Positions 32,744 through 41,923 of a stretch of 64,000 nt of DNA are shown here, piece after piece. A program made the position numbers and the translations under genes. The notes beneath the pieces are model-generated. The model was not told where the DNA came from. It saw only the letters and a list, made by a program, of their open reading frames with translations, and did not search any database. The stretch's first letter is position 1; each line of letters begins with the position of its first letter. The stretch is from an uncultured Draconibacterium sp. (GTDB lineage: Bacteria > Bacteroidota > Bacteroidia > Bacteroidales > Prolixibacteraceae): contig NZ_OY782038.1 in NCBI RefSeq assembly GCF_963677575.1, positions 558,001-622,000 of the forward strand. Reading direction: 5' to 3'.

Positions 32744-35428
32744 TTAGAAATTAAAGTTATCGTAGTGGCTTTGCTGTTTCTGAATCTTCAGATCCTGTAG
32801 CATCGACGAAGAAGCGCTAATGGTAAAGCTGTAACTTTTACGGTAGCCAAAAGGCACAAAGTTAAACGACATGTTCCAACAGTGCAGGTCGCGGTTCAGG
32901 CGAAACGAAGTTAATGCAAATTCCCCTTCCTGAATATCGAAATTGGTCATCGCACTCATTTGCCATTTATCGGTAATACTAATATTTCCGCGCAAACCTA
33001 AAGTTTGTGTTACACGGCCATTTGGATTGGCACTGGTTGCACCGGTATAATTTAAACTGTAGTCGAATCCAAAATCCCAGGGGATACTAAAATCAGCATA
33101 GTCATCAAAAATTGCAGGCAAAGTTTCTTCCGGTGGTCCGGGAGTTTCCTGGTTGTCTCCTTCCTTATTTTCGTCTTTTTTCTTGTCCTTCGATTTAAAA
33201 TTCATTCCAAACGAAAGGTTGGCCCGGGTTACACGTCCCAGCTTTTTAATCCCGCTTCGTTCGTTCCACACATATTTATGAATCTTGCGGTAATTCTCAT
33301 CTACCATATAAGGGTCGAGAGTTGTTCCCATATTAATGCTAACACCTGCCACTGTTGTACGCGCCCTAATATTAAATGGCGCCAGATTCAGTGAGTCGCG
33401 GATCAGGTCATAAGATGAAGAAATACTCAGGTTATCAATAATTTTCACCTTTTTGTATTGCTGTTCTTCATCGTTTTTTGTCGAATCGCGCATGTCAAGC
33501 TTTTTCATTTCCAGGTTGTTGTTCAATGAGAATGAAATAGCACCTGATTCTCCCCTACCTGGAGATCCACCATAAATACCTCCTAAGTTGGTATCGAAAT
33601 ACTCGGTATTTCCATCTTCATCAACTTGCACTTCCTGCCAGTACCCATAATGTTCTTTACCAAAATCGGGCTTGTAACTAAACGCTATCGAAGGAGTCAT
33701 TTTATGTCGTATCCCTTTAATCTTAGAATTCGGATTTCGCGGAATATACATACCATAAATATTGGCAGAAGCACTTAAACTGTAAGCATAATCGTAAACA
33801 CGGTTTAATCCGGTAATCGTATCAATCCGAACATTGTCGGGAATCGATGAAGGATTTTCAGTATACTCGCCCCCTTCTTCATAGTTATAGTTATATTTTT
33901 TGAAGTACCATTTTTCGTTGTAGCTAATACCGGGGCTAAAATTGATGTTACCTAAAGAAAAACTCGGAAATGCAATTGGCAAATTATGGCGAACACCATT
34001 TTTCCAGTCGGTAGCAAACGAACTGTGCAGTATTTCGCTTTCTTTGGCATTAATCGAGTTCTTAAAGTTAGCAGTATAGTTAATACCAAATTTCTCGTAG
34101 AACTTTACCTTTCCGCTACGGTTCTTTTTCCTGAACGGATAGATTTTAGCCATGTTAAAAGTCATTTCGGGCAACGATAACGACATGGTACTGTCCTTGG
34201 TATTTTGCGAATGGCGCAGGTTCATCGACAAATTAAATGGCGTATTCTCAAAATTTCGTGCATACGAAATACTCGACGATTTTGTGGTCGTCAGGTAGTC
34301 GTTCATGTTGTAGGCATTCTGCTTATCGTATCCGCTCGACGAAATGTTTACACTGGCCGAGAATGTTTGGTTCGGATTGGCTTTTGAATCTTGCGAATGC
34401 GACCACATAATTTTGTATTGCATACCTTCGCTGTAATTATCCAGCCCCTTCTCTCCATATTTATTCTTAGCGTATTCAAAACCAAAGTTACCGCCAAATT
34501 TGTATCGTTTTTTGTAGTTTGTTCTTATGCGGGTTCCCCACGATCCCTTTGAATATATATCTCCCTGAACTGCCAAATCAAAATACTCGCTGGCCGCCCA
34601 GTAATATCCACCGTCGCGCAGGAAAAATCCACGATTTTGCTCCTCACCGTACTTCGGAATTAAAATACCCGACGAGTAAGTAGGCGAATTTGGAAAATAC
34701 CCAAACGGAAGGATTGGAAAATATATCGGAAAATCCTCTAAAACCATGTAGGCCGGCCCGGTAATAATCTTATTGTTCGATACAACCTTGGCTTTCGTAA
34801 GGTGCAAATAAAAGTGCGGATGGTCGGCATCACACGTTGTATATTTGGCATCCTTAGTAATAAATACTTCTTCGCCAATCTTTTTAGTACGATCGCTGTG
34901 AATAAAACCTTCGCCCTGCGCCGAAACAACTTTTGTAATAAAAGCCTTTTCCGTTTCGAAATTGTAACGCATCGTTTCCGATTCGTATTCTTCTGAGCCT
35001 TGTCTGAACAGCGGTTTTTGCGTCATCTCTCCCACCGAGTCCAATATTCCTTCGGCATAAATCTCCTTGGTTTCCAAATCCAACTCAATATAATAAGCCT
35101 CCAGTTCAATGTTCTGATAGCTCACTTTTGCCTGGTTATATAAATATACTTTTTGTCCGTCGAGCGATACAATCATCGAATCGACAGCCGTATAATCAAT
35201 AGGCGCATCAATTACGGGCTTTTCTTCTTCGACCATTCCCATTGTATCAATGCCGGTACTATCAAGTATAGTAGTACTATCAAGCATGGAGGTATCCTGT
35301 AAACTGTAATACTCCGATAAAATAGAGTCGGGAACCTGTTGCTGCGGAGCCACACTTATGGTTGGTTCCTGAGCTAAAATCAAAAAAGGAGTTACCAGGA
35401 ATAAATATGTGATGATTAATTTATACAA
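32744..35428 (-). CDS. lptD: LPS-assembly outer membrane protein LptD (Bacteroidota type)
   Basis: The 894-residue product has a signal peptide (to about residue 20) and a low-complexity Ser/Asp-rich stretch. An OstA/LptA-like beta-jellyroll domain (about residues 80-215; VYLYNQAKVSYQNIELEAYYIELD) and a C-terminal barrel follow, with LPFGYFPNSPTYSSGILIPKYGE at the junction. It inserts lipopolysaccharide into the outer leaflet with LptE. It is divergent from the amidase gene; both belong to envelope biogenesis. Confidence 0.88.
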   Translation of the reverse strand: MYKLIITYLFLVTPFLILAQEPTISVAPQQQVPDSILSEYYSLQDTSMLDSTTILDSTGIDTMGMVEEEKPVIDAPIDYTAVDSMIVSLDGQKVYLYNQAKVSYQNIELEAYYIELDLETKEIYAEGILDSVGEMTQKPLFRQGSEEYESETMRYNFETEKAFITKVVSAQGEGFIHSDRTKKIGEEVFITKDAKYTTCDADHPHFYLHLTKAKVVSNNKIITGPAYMVLEDFPIYFPILPFGYFPNSPTYSSGILIPKYGEEQNRGFFLRDGGYYWAASEYFDLAVQGDIYSKGSWGTRIRTNYKKRYKFGGNFGFEYAKNKYGEKGLDNYSEGMQYKIMWSHSQDSKANPNQTFSASVNISSSGYDKQNAYNMNDYLTTTKSSSISYARNFENTPFNLSMNLRHSQNTKDSTMSLSLPEMTFNMAKIYPFRKKNRSGKVKFYEKFGINYTANFKNSINAKESEILHSSFATDWKNGVRHNLPIAFPSFSLGNINFSPGISYNEKWYFKKYNYNYEEGGEYTENPSSIPDNVRIDTITGLNRVYDYAYSLSASANIYGMYIPRNPNSKIKGIRHKMTPSIAFSYKPDFGKEHYGYWQEVQVDEDGNTEYFDTNLGGIYGGSPGRGESGAISFSLNNNLEMKKLDMRDSTKNDEEQQYKKVKIIDNLSISSSYDLIRDSLNLAPFNIRARTTVAGVSINMGTTLDPYMVDENYRKIHKYVWNERSGIKKLGRVTRANLSFGMNFKSKDKKKDENKEGDNQETPGPPEETLPAIFDDYADFSIPWDFGFDYSLNYTGATSANPNGRVTQTLGLRGNISITDKWQMSAMTNFDIQEGEFALTSFRLNRDLHCWNMSFNFVPFGYRKSYSFTISASSSMLQDLKIQKQQSHYDNFNF

Positions 35429-35444
35429 AATGTTTTCTGCGTTT

Positions 35445-35452
35445 CAAATGTA
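35445..35452 (-). promoter_or_regulatory. -7 element of lptD
   Basis: The minus-strand reading is TACATTTG, a full match to TAnnTTTG, 16 bases before the lptD ATG. The -33 position reads TTA instead of TTG. Confidence 0.5.
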
Positions 35453-35641
35453 CTTCGGCTGCACAAAAATATAAATATGGCGTATACTAAAGTGCTATAA
35501 AATGTAAAATAATGCTAATATTTCTATTTTTACGTTTACAAGCCATAAGCGGGGCAAAACAAATAAATAAAATGGTATCGAACAAATACTAATTCTCCGC
35601 ATTTATGTGTTTATATAGTTGAATACAGATCAGATATTTAC

Positions 35642-36808
35642 ATGACACAACAAGGTTTAAAATTACTTCTGTTAATTTGTAGCGTTTGTTTTGCAGGGCA
35701 ATCTTTTGCTGCAAACCTATTTTCGGATGAAAACCAAAAAGAAGGTATTTCCGTTGTGGTTATCGACCCCGGGCATGGCGGCAGAGACCTTGGCGCATCG
35801 TTTGGCAACGCCGTTGAAAAGAACATTGTGCTCGATATTGCCCTAAAACTTGGAACAACAATAAAAGATAATTACCCCGATGTAAAAGTGGTTTACACGC
35901 GCACCACCGATATTTTTATACCATTATATAAGCGGGCCGAAATTGCCAATAAAAACGAAGCCGACCTTTTTATATCTATCCATGTGAATGCTGTTGGCGC
36001 CCGAAGTGTGCAGGGAACCGAAACTTTTGTGCTGGGACTTCACCGAAACGACGATAACCTGGAAGTGGCAAAAAAGGAAAATGCCGTAATTCTTTTGGAG
36101 GATGATTACAACACCACGTACGAAGGTTTTGATCCGAATCTTCCCGAATCGTACATCATGTTTGAAACCATGCAGGAAGAATTCCAGGGACAGAGTGTTA
36201 TGCTGGCTTCGAGTATTCAGAACGAGTTTCGTGATTATGCCAAACGGTTCGACCGAAGTGTAAAAATGGCAGGATTCTTAGTATTGCGCGAAACAACTAT
36301 GCCCAGTGTTTTAATTGAAACTGGTTTTATCAGTCACAACGGCGAGCGGCAATACCTCACCAGCGAAGCCGGAAGAACACGACTCGCCTATTCCATTTTC
36401 AGAGCTTTCCGCGAATACAAATCAGATATTGAACAGCGCAGTAGCTTTCATTTGGTAACAGAGAACGAAACTGAACCGGAAATCAACACATCGGAAAATA
36501 AAAGTTCAGACCTATCGCAACTACCGCTAGCTCAATCTGGAAGTCGGGCACCACAACAAAAGGCTAATGAAGTATTTTATTCAGTGCAAATAATGGCTTT
36601 AACACGAAAACTGGAAGCTTCGCCTGCTAATTTTAAGGGCGAACAAAATATCTTTCTGGTAGAAGGGCAAAACCTCAACCGTTACTTTTCCGGGAACTTT
36701 AAATCGATAAAAGAAGCCGAGTTGGAACAACGAAGAATAAGCTCGAAATACCCCAATGCCTTTGTAGTTGCTTTCAAGAATAACAACCTGATTTCGACTT
36801 TAAAATAA
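35642..36808 (+). CDS. N-acetylmuramoyl-L-alanine amidase with SPOR-like tail
   Basis: The 388-residue product has a signal peptide (to about residue 23, SFA/A), then an Amidase_3 domain. Zinc/catalytic residues are visible in IDPGHGG (His45), VEKN (Glu59), ISIHVNA (His114) and LIETGF (Glu near 226). A disordered linker (about 250-305) leads to a C-terminal SPOR-like module (about 308-385, FYSVQIMAL ... VVAFKNNNLIS) expected to bind denuded septal peptidoglycan. It cleaves the stem peptide from MurNAc. It is divergent from lptD and followed by an MCE gene with a related tail. Confidence 0.9.
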   Translation: MTQQGLKLLLLICSVCFAGQSFAANLFSDENQKEGISVVVIDPGHGGRDLGASFGNAVEKNIVLDIALKLGTTIKDNYPDVKVVYTRTTDIFIPLYKRAEIANKNEADLFISIHVNAVGARSVQGTETFVLGLHRNDDNLEVAKKENAVILLEDDYNTTYEGFDPNLPESYIMFETMQEEFQGQSVMLASSIQNEFRDYAKRFDRSVKMAGFLVLRETTMPSVLIETGFISHNGERQYLTSEAGRTRLAYSIFRAFREYKSDIEQRSSFHLVTENETEPEINTSENKSSDLSQLPLAQSGSRAPQQKANEVFYSVQIMALTRKLEASPANFKGEQNIFLVEGQNLNRYFSGNFKSIKEAELEQRRISSKYPNAFVVAFKNNNLISTLK

Positions 36809-37140
36809 ATCACAGCTTTAGCTATTTTTAGTCAGAAACTTTTACCGGTTTTCGAAGAACTATCGGGATAATTCGAGAAAATTGGGGGAAGTTTATGGCA
36901 AAAAGAGCAAAGCCTGAAACAAAAGTCCTTCTCACGCCATATTTGTATTTAAAATTCTTTGAAATAATCCGTTATTCCTGCTAAATTATAAATTCAAATC
37001 TGACGCAATTATGACTTTCTGTGAAAATATTTTAAAATCGAAATCAGGTTGATGAGTTAATTTCTGTAAAAAAGCTAACAGAGGATTGATTAATCCCTTT
37101 GGAATTGGCTACTTTTGCATTAAAATCTTATTTTTCCGCC
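36809..37140. other. 332-bp intergenic region between amidase and MCE genes
   Basis: There is no coding frame of interest. A promoter box lies near the right end (37110-37117). Nothing else could be supported. Confidence 0.5.
37086..37117 (+). promoter_or_regulatory. Promoter of the MCE gene
   Basis: TACTTTTG (37110-37117) fits the -7 consensus. A TTG lies at 37086-37088 with 21 instead of 19 bases between. The leader would be about 18 nt to ATG 37141. Confidence 0.55.
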
Positions 37141-38394
37141 ATGAAGAATGCAAAATACACGAAACTTGGAATTTTAATCGTCTTTTCATTAGCCGCACTT
37201 ATCTGGGGTTTAAATTTCCTGAAAGGCAACGATATATTTAAGCAAAACGACTATTATCATGTGTATTACGACCGCGTTGACGGACTGGTAAAATCGAATG
37301 AAGTAACGCTAAATGGTTATAAAATCGGACAGGTTACCGATGTAAAATTTGCACCCGATAACACCGGACGGCTGATTGTTACCTTCGCAGTTAAGTCTGC
37401 ATTTAAAATTCCTGTAAAATCTACTGCACGCATTATAAGTAGCGACATTATGGGAACGCGTTCGATCGAAATTGTATACAGTGGTGAAAGTGAGATGTAT
37501 CAATCGAACGATACAATACAGGGATCAATTGAAGCCGGACTGAAAGACCAGGTGAGTATGCAGGTACTTCCGCTCAAAAATAAAGCTGAAGAATTGCTTA
37601 GCACCGTTGATTCGGCCATTACTGTACTTACCATCATTTTTAACGAAGATGCACGCGAAAACCTGACTACCAGTTTTGCAAAAATTAGTCAGACCGTTGA
37701 AAATATTGAAGCCACAACTGCCGATCTTCAGGAAATAATGGCTTCGGAAAAAGGAAATGTAAAAAACATTGTTTCTAACATTGAAGAATTAACTGCCTCC
37801 TTTAAAAATAATGCAGCCGAATTTGAAGCAACCATACAAAACCTGAATAGTTTTTCTGATACGTTGGCTAATGTTTCGGTTACTCCTGTTTTAAATAATC
37901 TGACCGATGCTTCGGCAGAAATAGAAAATATACTGGAAAAACTGAACAGCGATGATAATTCAGCCGGTTTATTGCTTAACGACGATGAATTATACCAGAC
38001 GATAAATACCCTTTCGGAGAATATGGGATTCCTAATCGGAGATATTCAGCAAAATCCAAAACGTTACCTTCAGGTTTCGGCATTCGATTTTGGAAAGGAA
38101 GTATACATTAATACTAAAGACGATGCTTCGTCGAAAGATATTGTTTTTAAAGTTCATCTTCTTTCAACCAAAACTCAATTGAGTACCGATGCCGAAATTT
38201 TTGCAGAAATAGATGATGTAGAAGAATACACCACAGGTAATGTTTATAACTATTTAACCGCAGCAACGAGCAAGTACAGCGAGATAGAAGAAATCTATCA
38301 GAATTTACGATTAGATTTTCCGGAATCAAGTATCGTAGCCTTTAAAAATGGCCGACTTATCAAGCTTAAAAAGGCTTTGAAGCAAATACGGTAA
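37141..38394 (+). CDS. MCE/MlaD family lipid-transport protein with SPOR-like tail
   Basis: The 417-residue product has one N-terminal membrane anchor (about residues 8-26), a single MCE domain (about 33-115, with LNGYKIGQVTDVKF) and a long helical/coiled-coil stretch (about 145-290). A C-terminal module (about 335-415) ends in SSIVAFKNGRLIKLKKAL. MlaD-type proteins form hexameric lipid channels between inner and outer membrane with an ABC transporter, whose genes are not in the window. ATG 37141 places the anchor at the N-terminus. Confidence 0.88.
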   Translation: MKNAKYTKLGILIVFSLAALIWGLNFLKGNDIFKQNDYYHVYYDRVDGLVKSNEVTLNGYKIGQVTDVKFAPDNTGRLIVTFAVKSAFKIPVKSTARIISSDIMGTRSIEIVYSGESEMYQSNDTIQGSIEAGLKDQVSMQVLPLKNKAEELLSTVDSAITVLTIIFNEDARENLTTSFAKISQTVENIEATTADLQEIMASEKGNVKNIVSNIEELTASFKNNAAEFEATIQNLNSFSDTLANVSVTPVLNNLTDASAEIENILEKLNSDDNSAGLLLNDDELYQTINTLSENMGFLIGDIQQNPKRYLQVSAFDFGKEVYINTKDDASSKDIVFKVHLLSTKTQLSTDAEIFAEIDDVEEYTTGNVYNYLTAATSKYSEIEEIYQNLRLDFPESSIVAFKNGRLIKLKKALKQIR

Positions 38395-38681
38395 TTAACC
38401 GTGAATTGTTGATAGCAATTTGCTCCAAAATTCGACCCCACCAGACCCCACCAGCTATATAGTTATTGTTCAGCCACTTAAAAATATTTAACTGATTTTC
38501 AGATACTTATAAATCTTTCAGAAATTTAAAATTTTAAACGCCTGACTTATAACCAACTATGACAAATGTTATTTTTCCAATAGATTTATGATTTTTTTTT
38601 TAACTTTTTTTTCGCAACTTTTGCTGTCGGAATACCACTAGGGAAATTTTTTTGTAGAACCTCATTATCCAGCAATTGTAA
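38395..38681. other. Upstream region of dnaA
   Basis: A 10-bp direct repeat GACCCCACCA occurs twice back to back (38434-38453). A -7-like box AACTTTTG lies at 38616-38623 after long T-runs. One partial DnaA-box-like sequence (TTATCCAgc) lies just before the start. No cluster of boxes is seen, so I do not call an origin. Confidence 0.4.
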
Positions 38682-40109
38682 ATGAACAACGAATACAGAT
38701 CTGCATGGGAGAAATGCCTCAACGTTATAAAAGATAACGTTCCTAGCAGCAGTTTTAAGACCTGGTTCGAACCGATCGAACCGGTTAAATTAGAAAATAA
38801 AGTATTAACAATTCAGGTACCAAGTGCCTTCTTTTACGAGTATCTTGAAGAACAATTTATCGATATTCTTCGCAAGACACTTCGTATGGTTCTGGGTAAC
38901 GGAGCCAAACTTGAATATAACGTTGTTTTAAGCAATAAAAACAGTAATGAACCGTATACTGTAAGTTATCCAACGAATAACAATAACAAAATTCAAAATA
39001 AACCACTTACTGTGCCATTAAAAGCAGAGGAAAAAGCAACAATAAAAAATCCATTTATAATTCCGGGGATCCAGAAATTACAGATTGACCCGCAATTAAA
39101 ACCGGACAATACCTTCGAAAATTTTGTTGAAGGCGATTGTAACCGACTGGCACGCAGTGCAGGTTTTGCCGTTGCACAAAATCCGGGAGGAACAGCTTTT
39201 AATCCGTTAATGATTTATGGTAATTCGGGTTTAGGAAAAACACACTTGTCGCAAGCTATTGGTATTGCGGTAAAAGAAAACTTCCCCGATAAAGTGGTAT
39301 TATATGTAAACGCTAATAAATTTCAGACGCAATTTACCGAAGCAACGCGTAATAATAACCGTAACGACTTTTTACATTTCTACCAAATGGTTGATGTATT
39401 GATTCTTGACGATGTGCACGAATTTGCCGGAAAAGAAAAAACACAGGAAACATTCTTCCACATTTTCAACCACTTGCACCAAATGGGTAAGCAGCTGATT
39501 TTAACATCAGACAAGCCGCCTATTGAGTTAAAAGGAATGGAGCAGCGTTTATTGTCGCGTTTTAAGTGGGGACTGACTGCAGATTTGCAAACACCCGACT
39601 TTGAAACCCGAATGGAAATTCTGCGTCGTAAAATTTATAAAGACGGCATTACACTTTCTGAAGAAGTGATGGAGTACATCGCCTCGCACGTAACAAACAA
39701 TGTTCGCGAGTTGGAAGGTGCATTGGTTTCGTTATTGGCACAATCGATGCTAAACAAACGCGAAATTACGCTTGAACTGGCAGCCAAATTAATCAACAAA
39801 CTGGTTAAAAATTCAAAACGCGAGCTTTCTATCGAGTACATCTCAAAGGTAGTATGCGATTATTTCAGCATGCCTGTTGATGCACTGCAAACCAAAACCA
39901 GGAAACGAGAAATTGTTCAGGCGCGGCAAATCGCCATGTATTTCTCGAAAAGTTTAACAAAATACTCGCTGGCAAGTATCGGGGCACAAATTGGTAGTAA
40001 AGACCACGCCACAGTTCTCCACGCATGCAAAACGGTAAACAACCTGAAGGATACCGACAAGAATTTCCGACAGTTTGTCGAGGACATAGAAAAGAAATTA
40101 AAAATGTAA
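38682..40109 (+). CDS. dnaA: Chromosomal replication initiator DnaA
   Basis: The 475-residue product has domain I (WEKCLNVIKDNV, residues 9-20) and a variable domain II. In the AAA+ domain III, Walker A is GNSGLGKTH (180-188) and Walker B LILDDVHE near 238, with the arginine-finger region QRLLSRFKWG. Domain IV carries the DnaA signature KDHATVLHACK. It opens the origin as an ATP-bound oligomer. It is followed by a strong terminator. Confidence 0.97.
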   Translation: MNNEYRSAWEKCLNVIKDNVPSSSFKTWFEPIEPVKLENKVLTIQVPSAFFYEYLEEQFIDILRKTLRMVLGNGAKLEYNVVLSNKNSNEPYTVSYPTNNNNKIQNKPLTVPLKAEEKATIKNPFIIPGIQKLQIDPQLKPDNTFENFVEGDCNRLARSAGFAVAQNPGGTAFNPLMIYGNSGLGKTHLSQAIGIAVKENFPDKVVLYVNANKFQTQFTEATRNNNRNDFLHFYQMVDVLILDDVHEFAGKEKTQETFFHIFNHLHQMGKQLILTSDKPPIELKGMEQRLLSRFKWGLTADLQTPDFETRMEILRRKIYKDGITLSEEVMEYIASHVTNNVRELEGALVSLLAQSMLNKREITLELAAKLINKLVKNSKRELSIEYISKVVCDYFSMPVDALQTKTRKREIVQARQIAMYFSKSLTKYSLASIGAQIGSKDHATVLHACKTVNNLKDTDKNFRQFVEDIEKKLKM

Positions 40110-40113
40110 TACC

Positions 40114-40140
40114 GGCAGGCTTTTAAGCCTGCCTTTTTTT
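40114..40140 (+). terminator. dnaA terminator
   Basis: GGCAGGCTT and AAGCCTGCC form a perfect 9-bp stem around TT, followed by a run of eight T. Confidence 0.93.
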
Positions 40141-40147
40141 TGCCCAT

Positions 40148-41005
40148 ATGATATATCTGATTCTGTGCATCCTTTCTTCCTCAATGATCTATGTGATTTT
40201 CAGAGTCGCAAAAAATTACAATTGTAAACTTCAATCACTCATAACAATAAATTATCTGGCCGCCGGTTTGCTGGGCATTCTTTTATCTCAACCATTTGCC
40301 AATGGTAAAAATCCTGTAACACTCCCCCTCTGGACACCCTTCGCTGTAATACTTGGCATTCTTTTTATTGCCATGTTTTACCTTATTGGTTACAGCTCGC
40401 AAAAAGCAGGAATTACCGTAACCACACTGGCCAATAAATTATCGCTGATTTTTCCGGTGGCCTTTTCACTGATCTATTTTAACGAAGAGCTTTCAGTATT
40501 AAAAGCAGTAGGAATTTTTACAGCTATAATAGCCGTTGGATTAACGGTTTATAAAAAAGAAATCACCAAAACAAACCTCATTTATATTGTTTTGCCGTTG
40601 TTTCTGTTCCTGGGGAGTGGTATAATCGACTCATTGGTAAAATATGTTCAGGCGGTAAAAATCTCAGACAGTGAAACTTCATTGTATACCATCATGGTAT
40701 TTACAGTTGCTTTTCTATGTGGAATTGTAGTAACTATTCTCACCAAAACATACCGGCAAAAATTGAATACGGCAACGCTGTTTTTCGGGACACTTTTGGG
40801 CGTGGTAAATTTTGGATCGCTCTACTTTATTATTAAGGCATTGAATAATTCGGGATTAAAAAGTTCGCTTGTTTTCGCCCTTAATAATATGGCAGTTGTG
40901 GCATTTACAGCCATTTTAGGCACCTTACTTTTTAAAGAACGCCTGAATAAAATTAACTTTGCAGGTGTTGTTTTAGCACTCATCAGTTTATATTTTCTGT
41001 TATAA
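40148..41005 (+). CDS. EamA/DMT-family transporter
   Basis: The 285-residue membrane protein has ten hydrophobic segments in two repeated halves. Each half ends in the EamA-type pattern (NEELSVLKAVGIFTAIIAVGL and KERLNKINFAGVVLALISLYFLL). It probably exports or imports a small metabolite; the substrate is unknown. Its stop overlaps the next start (TAATG, 41003-41007), so it is translationally coupled to yigZ. Confidence 0.85.
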   Translation: MIYLILCILSSSMIYVIFRVAKNYNCKLQSLITINYLAAGLLGILLSQPFANGKNPVTLPLWTPFAVILGILFIAMFYLIGYSSQKAGITVTTLANKLSLIFPVAFSLIYFNEELSVLKAVGIFTAIIAVGLTVYKKEITKTNLIYIVLPLFLFLGSGIIDSLVKYVQAVKISDSETSLYTIMVFTVAFLCGIVVTILTKTYRQKLNTATLFFGTLLGVVNFGSLYFIIKALNNSGLKSSLVFALNNMAVVAFTAILGTLLFKERLNKINFAGVVLALISLYFLL

Positions 41006-41607
41006 TGGACGATCAATATAAAACCATAGAAACACCCAGTACCGGATACTTTAAAGATAAGGGCAGCAAGTTTTATTCTTATGCCTACCCCTTAAAAGAT
41101 GAGGAGGAAGTAAAAGAGCTGGTTGCCGCATTAAAAAAGGAACACCATAGTGCCCGCCATCACTGTTATGCGTGGCGATTGGGAACCGAAGAAATTCGTA
41201 CCCGTGCCAACGACGACGGCGAACCTTCGTCAACAGCCGGCAAACCTATTTTGGGGCAATTGCAAAGCTACGAGGTAACCAATATTCTGGTGGTAGTAGT
41301 TCGGTATTTTGGAGGGACATTACTTGGCGTTAGTGGCCTTATCAATGCCTATCGCGCCGCCACTGTTGAAGCCCTCGACAATGCCGATATTCTATCTAAA
41401 CTTATTGAAATTCAGTATGAACTAAAATTTGAATACGCCATGCTGAATACGGTAATGAATAAACTAAAACAAGATAACTACGACATTGTGACAACCGATT
41501 TTCAGGAAAGCTGCCGACTGATATTCAAAGCCCGGAAATCGGAGGATGAAAGGGCTTTCAATACGTTTAACGATATTTTCGGTATTGAAATAACAAAGTT
41601 AGATTAG
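41005..41607 (+). CDS. YigZ/IMPACT family protein
   Basis: The 200-residue product has the UPF0029 signature RARTNDDGEPSSTAGKPI-like segment (here RTRANDDGEPSSTAGKPILG near residue 67-86) and GGTLLGVSGLINAYR, plus a ferredoxin-like C-terminal domain. The family occurs in bacteria and eukaryotes (IMPACT) with a proposed role in ribosome or translation control that is not settled. The start codon overlaps the preceding stop. Confidence 0.9.
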   Translation: MDDQYKTIETPSTGYFKDKGSKFYSYAYPLKDEEEVKELVAALKKEHHSARHHCYAWRLGTEEIRTRANDDGEPSSTAGKPILGQLQSYEVTNILVVVVRYFGGTLLGVSGLINAYRAATVEALDNADILSKLIEIQYELKFEYAMLNTVMNKLKQDNYDIVTTDFQESCRLIFKARKSEDERAFNTFNDIFGIEITKLD

Positions 41608-41650
41608 TTTTTTTGTGTTAATAAAATGCTAATAAGTACGCCAATCTATT

Positions 41651-41682
41651 TTTGACAAACGTTAACTAACAATGTATTTTTG
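41651..41682 (+). promoter_or_regulatory. Promoter of the pyrB leader
   Basis: TTTG (41651-41654), 20 bases, then TATTTTTG (41675-41682). The predicted transcription start is close to the leader ORF's ATG at 41687/41690. No such box is seen between the leader terminator and pyrB. Confidence 0.75.
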
Positions 41683-41686
41683 AATC

Positions 41687-41923
41687 ATGATGCTACGCGT
41701 GATATTCCACTTTAATTTTCTTGAGCGAGGCACTGTAAAACGCTTTGAGAAGATTTCTTTTTCCCAAAGTAGCGTCAGACGATTTTTAAAAGCAATCGTT
41801 TTTTTCTATAAAAAAGGTTCTACTTTTTTTCTAATTAACGAAGACCAACATTTTATTTTCCGAAATGTTGGTCTTCTTTTTTTCTGTCAAGTACATTATC
41901 AAAATCAATATTTAAGGCAATGA
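41687..41923 (+). CDS. Candidate pyrBI leader peptide overlapping pyrB
   Basis: A 78-codon frame opens 4 bases after the -7 box (ATG ATG at 41687 and 41690). It runs through the U-rich tracts and the terminator hairpin and ends TGA at 41921-41923, overlapping the pyrB start (ATGA). It is Phe-rich (VFFYKK, TFFLI, LLFFC) because U-tracts read as Phe codons. E. coli pyrBI has the same logic: a translated Phe-containing leader crosses an attenuator and UTP level sets RNA-polymerase/ribosome coupling. Here translation would be almost leaderless, which is the weak point. Confidence 0.5.
   Translation: MMLRVIFHFNFLERGTVKRFEKISFSQSSVRRFLKAIVFFYKKGSTFFLINEDQHFIFRNVGLLFFCQVHYQNQYLRQ
41779..41806 (+). 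promoter_or_regulatory. Upstream hairpin with U-run in the pyrB leader (possible pause site)
   Basis: ACGATT (41779-41784) and AATCGT (41794-41799) form a short stem with a 9-base loop, followed by seven or more T. A second U-tract lies at 41823-41830. Such a weak hairpin plus U-tract fits a polymerase pause site. Confidence 0.5.
41840..41884 (+). terminator. Attenuator/terminator in the pyrB leader
   Basis: GAAGACCAACATTT (41840-41853) and AAATGTTGGTCTTC (41863-41876) form a perfect 14-bp stem with a 9-base loop, followed by a run of T. It lies between the only visible promoter and pyrB, 36-43 bases before the pyrB ATG. Confidence 0.88.

Noticed and set aside
38395..38681. Replication origin next to dnaA
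   Set aside because: Only one partial DnaA-box-like sequence was seen. AT-richness alone is common in the intergenic regions of this window.
41840..41884. Hairpin as the ordinary terminator of the EamA-yigZ pair
   Set aside because: A full promoter match lies upstream at 41651-41682 and none between the hairpin and pyrB, so the hairpin is inside the pyrB transcript. It could still also end yigZ read-through.
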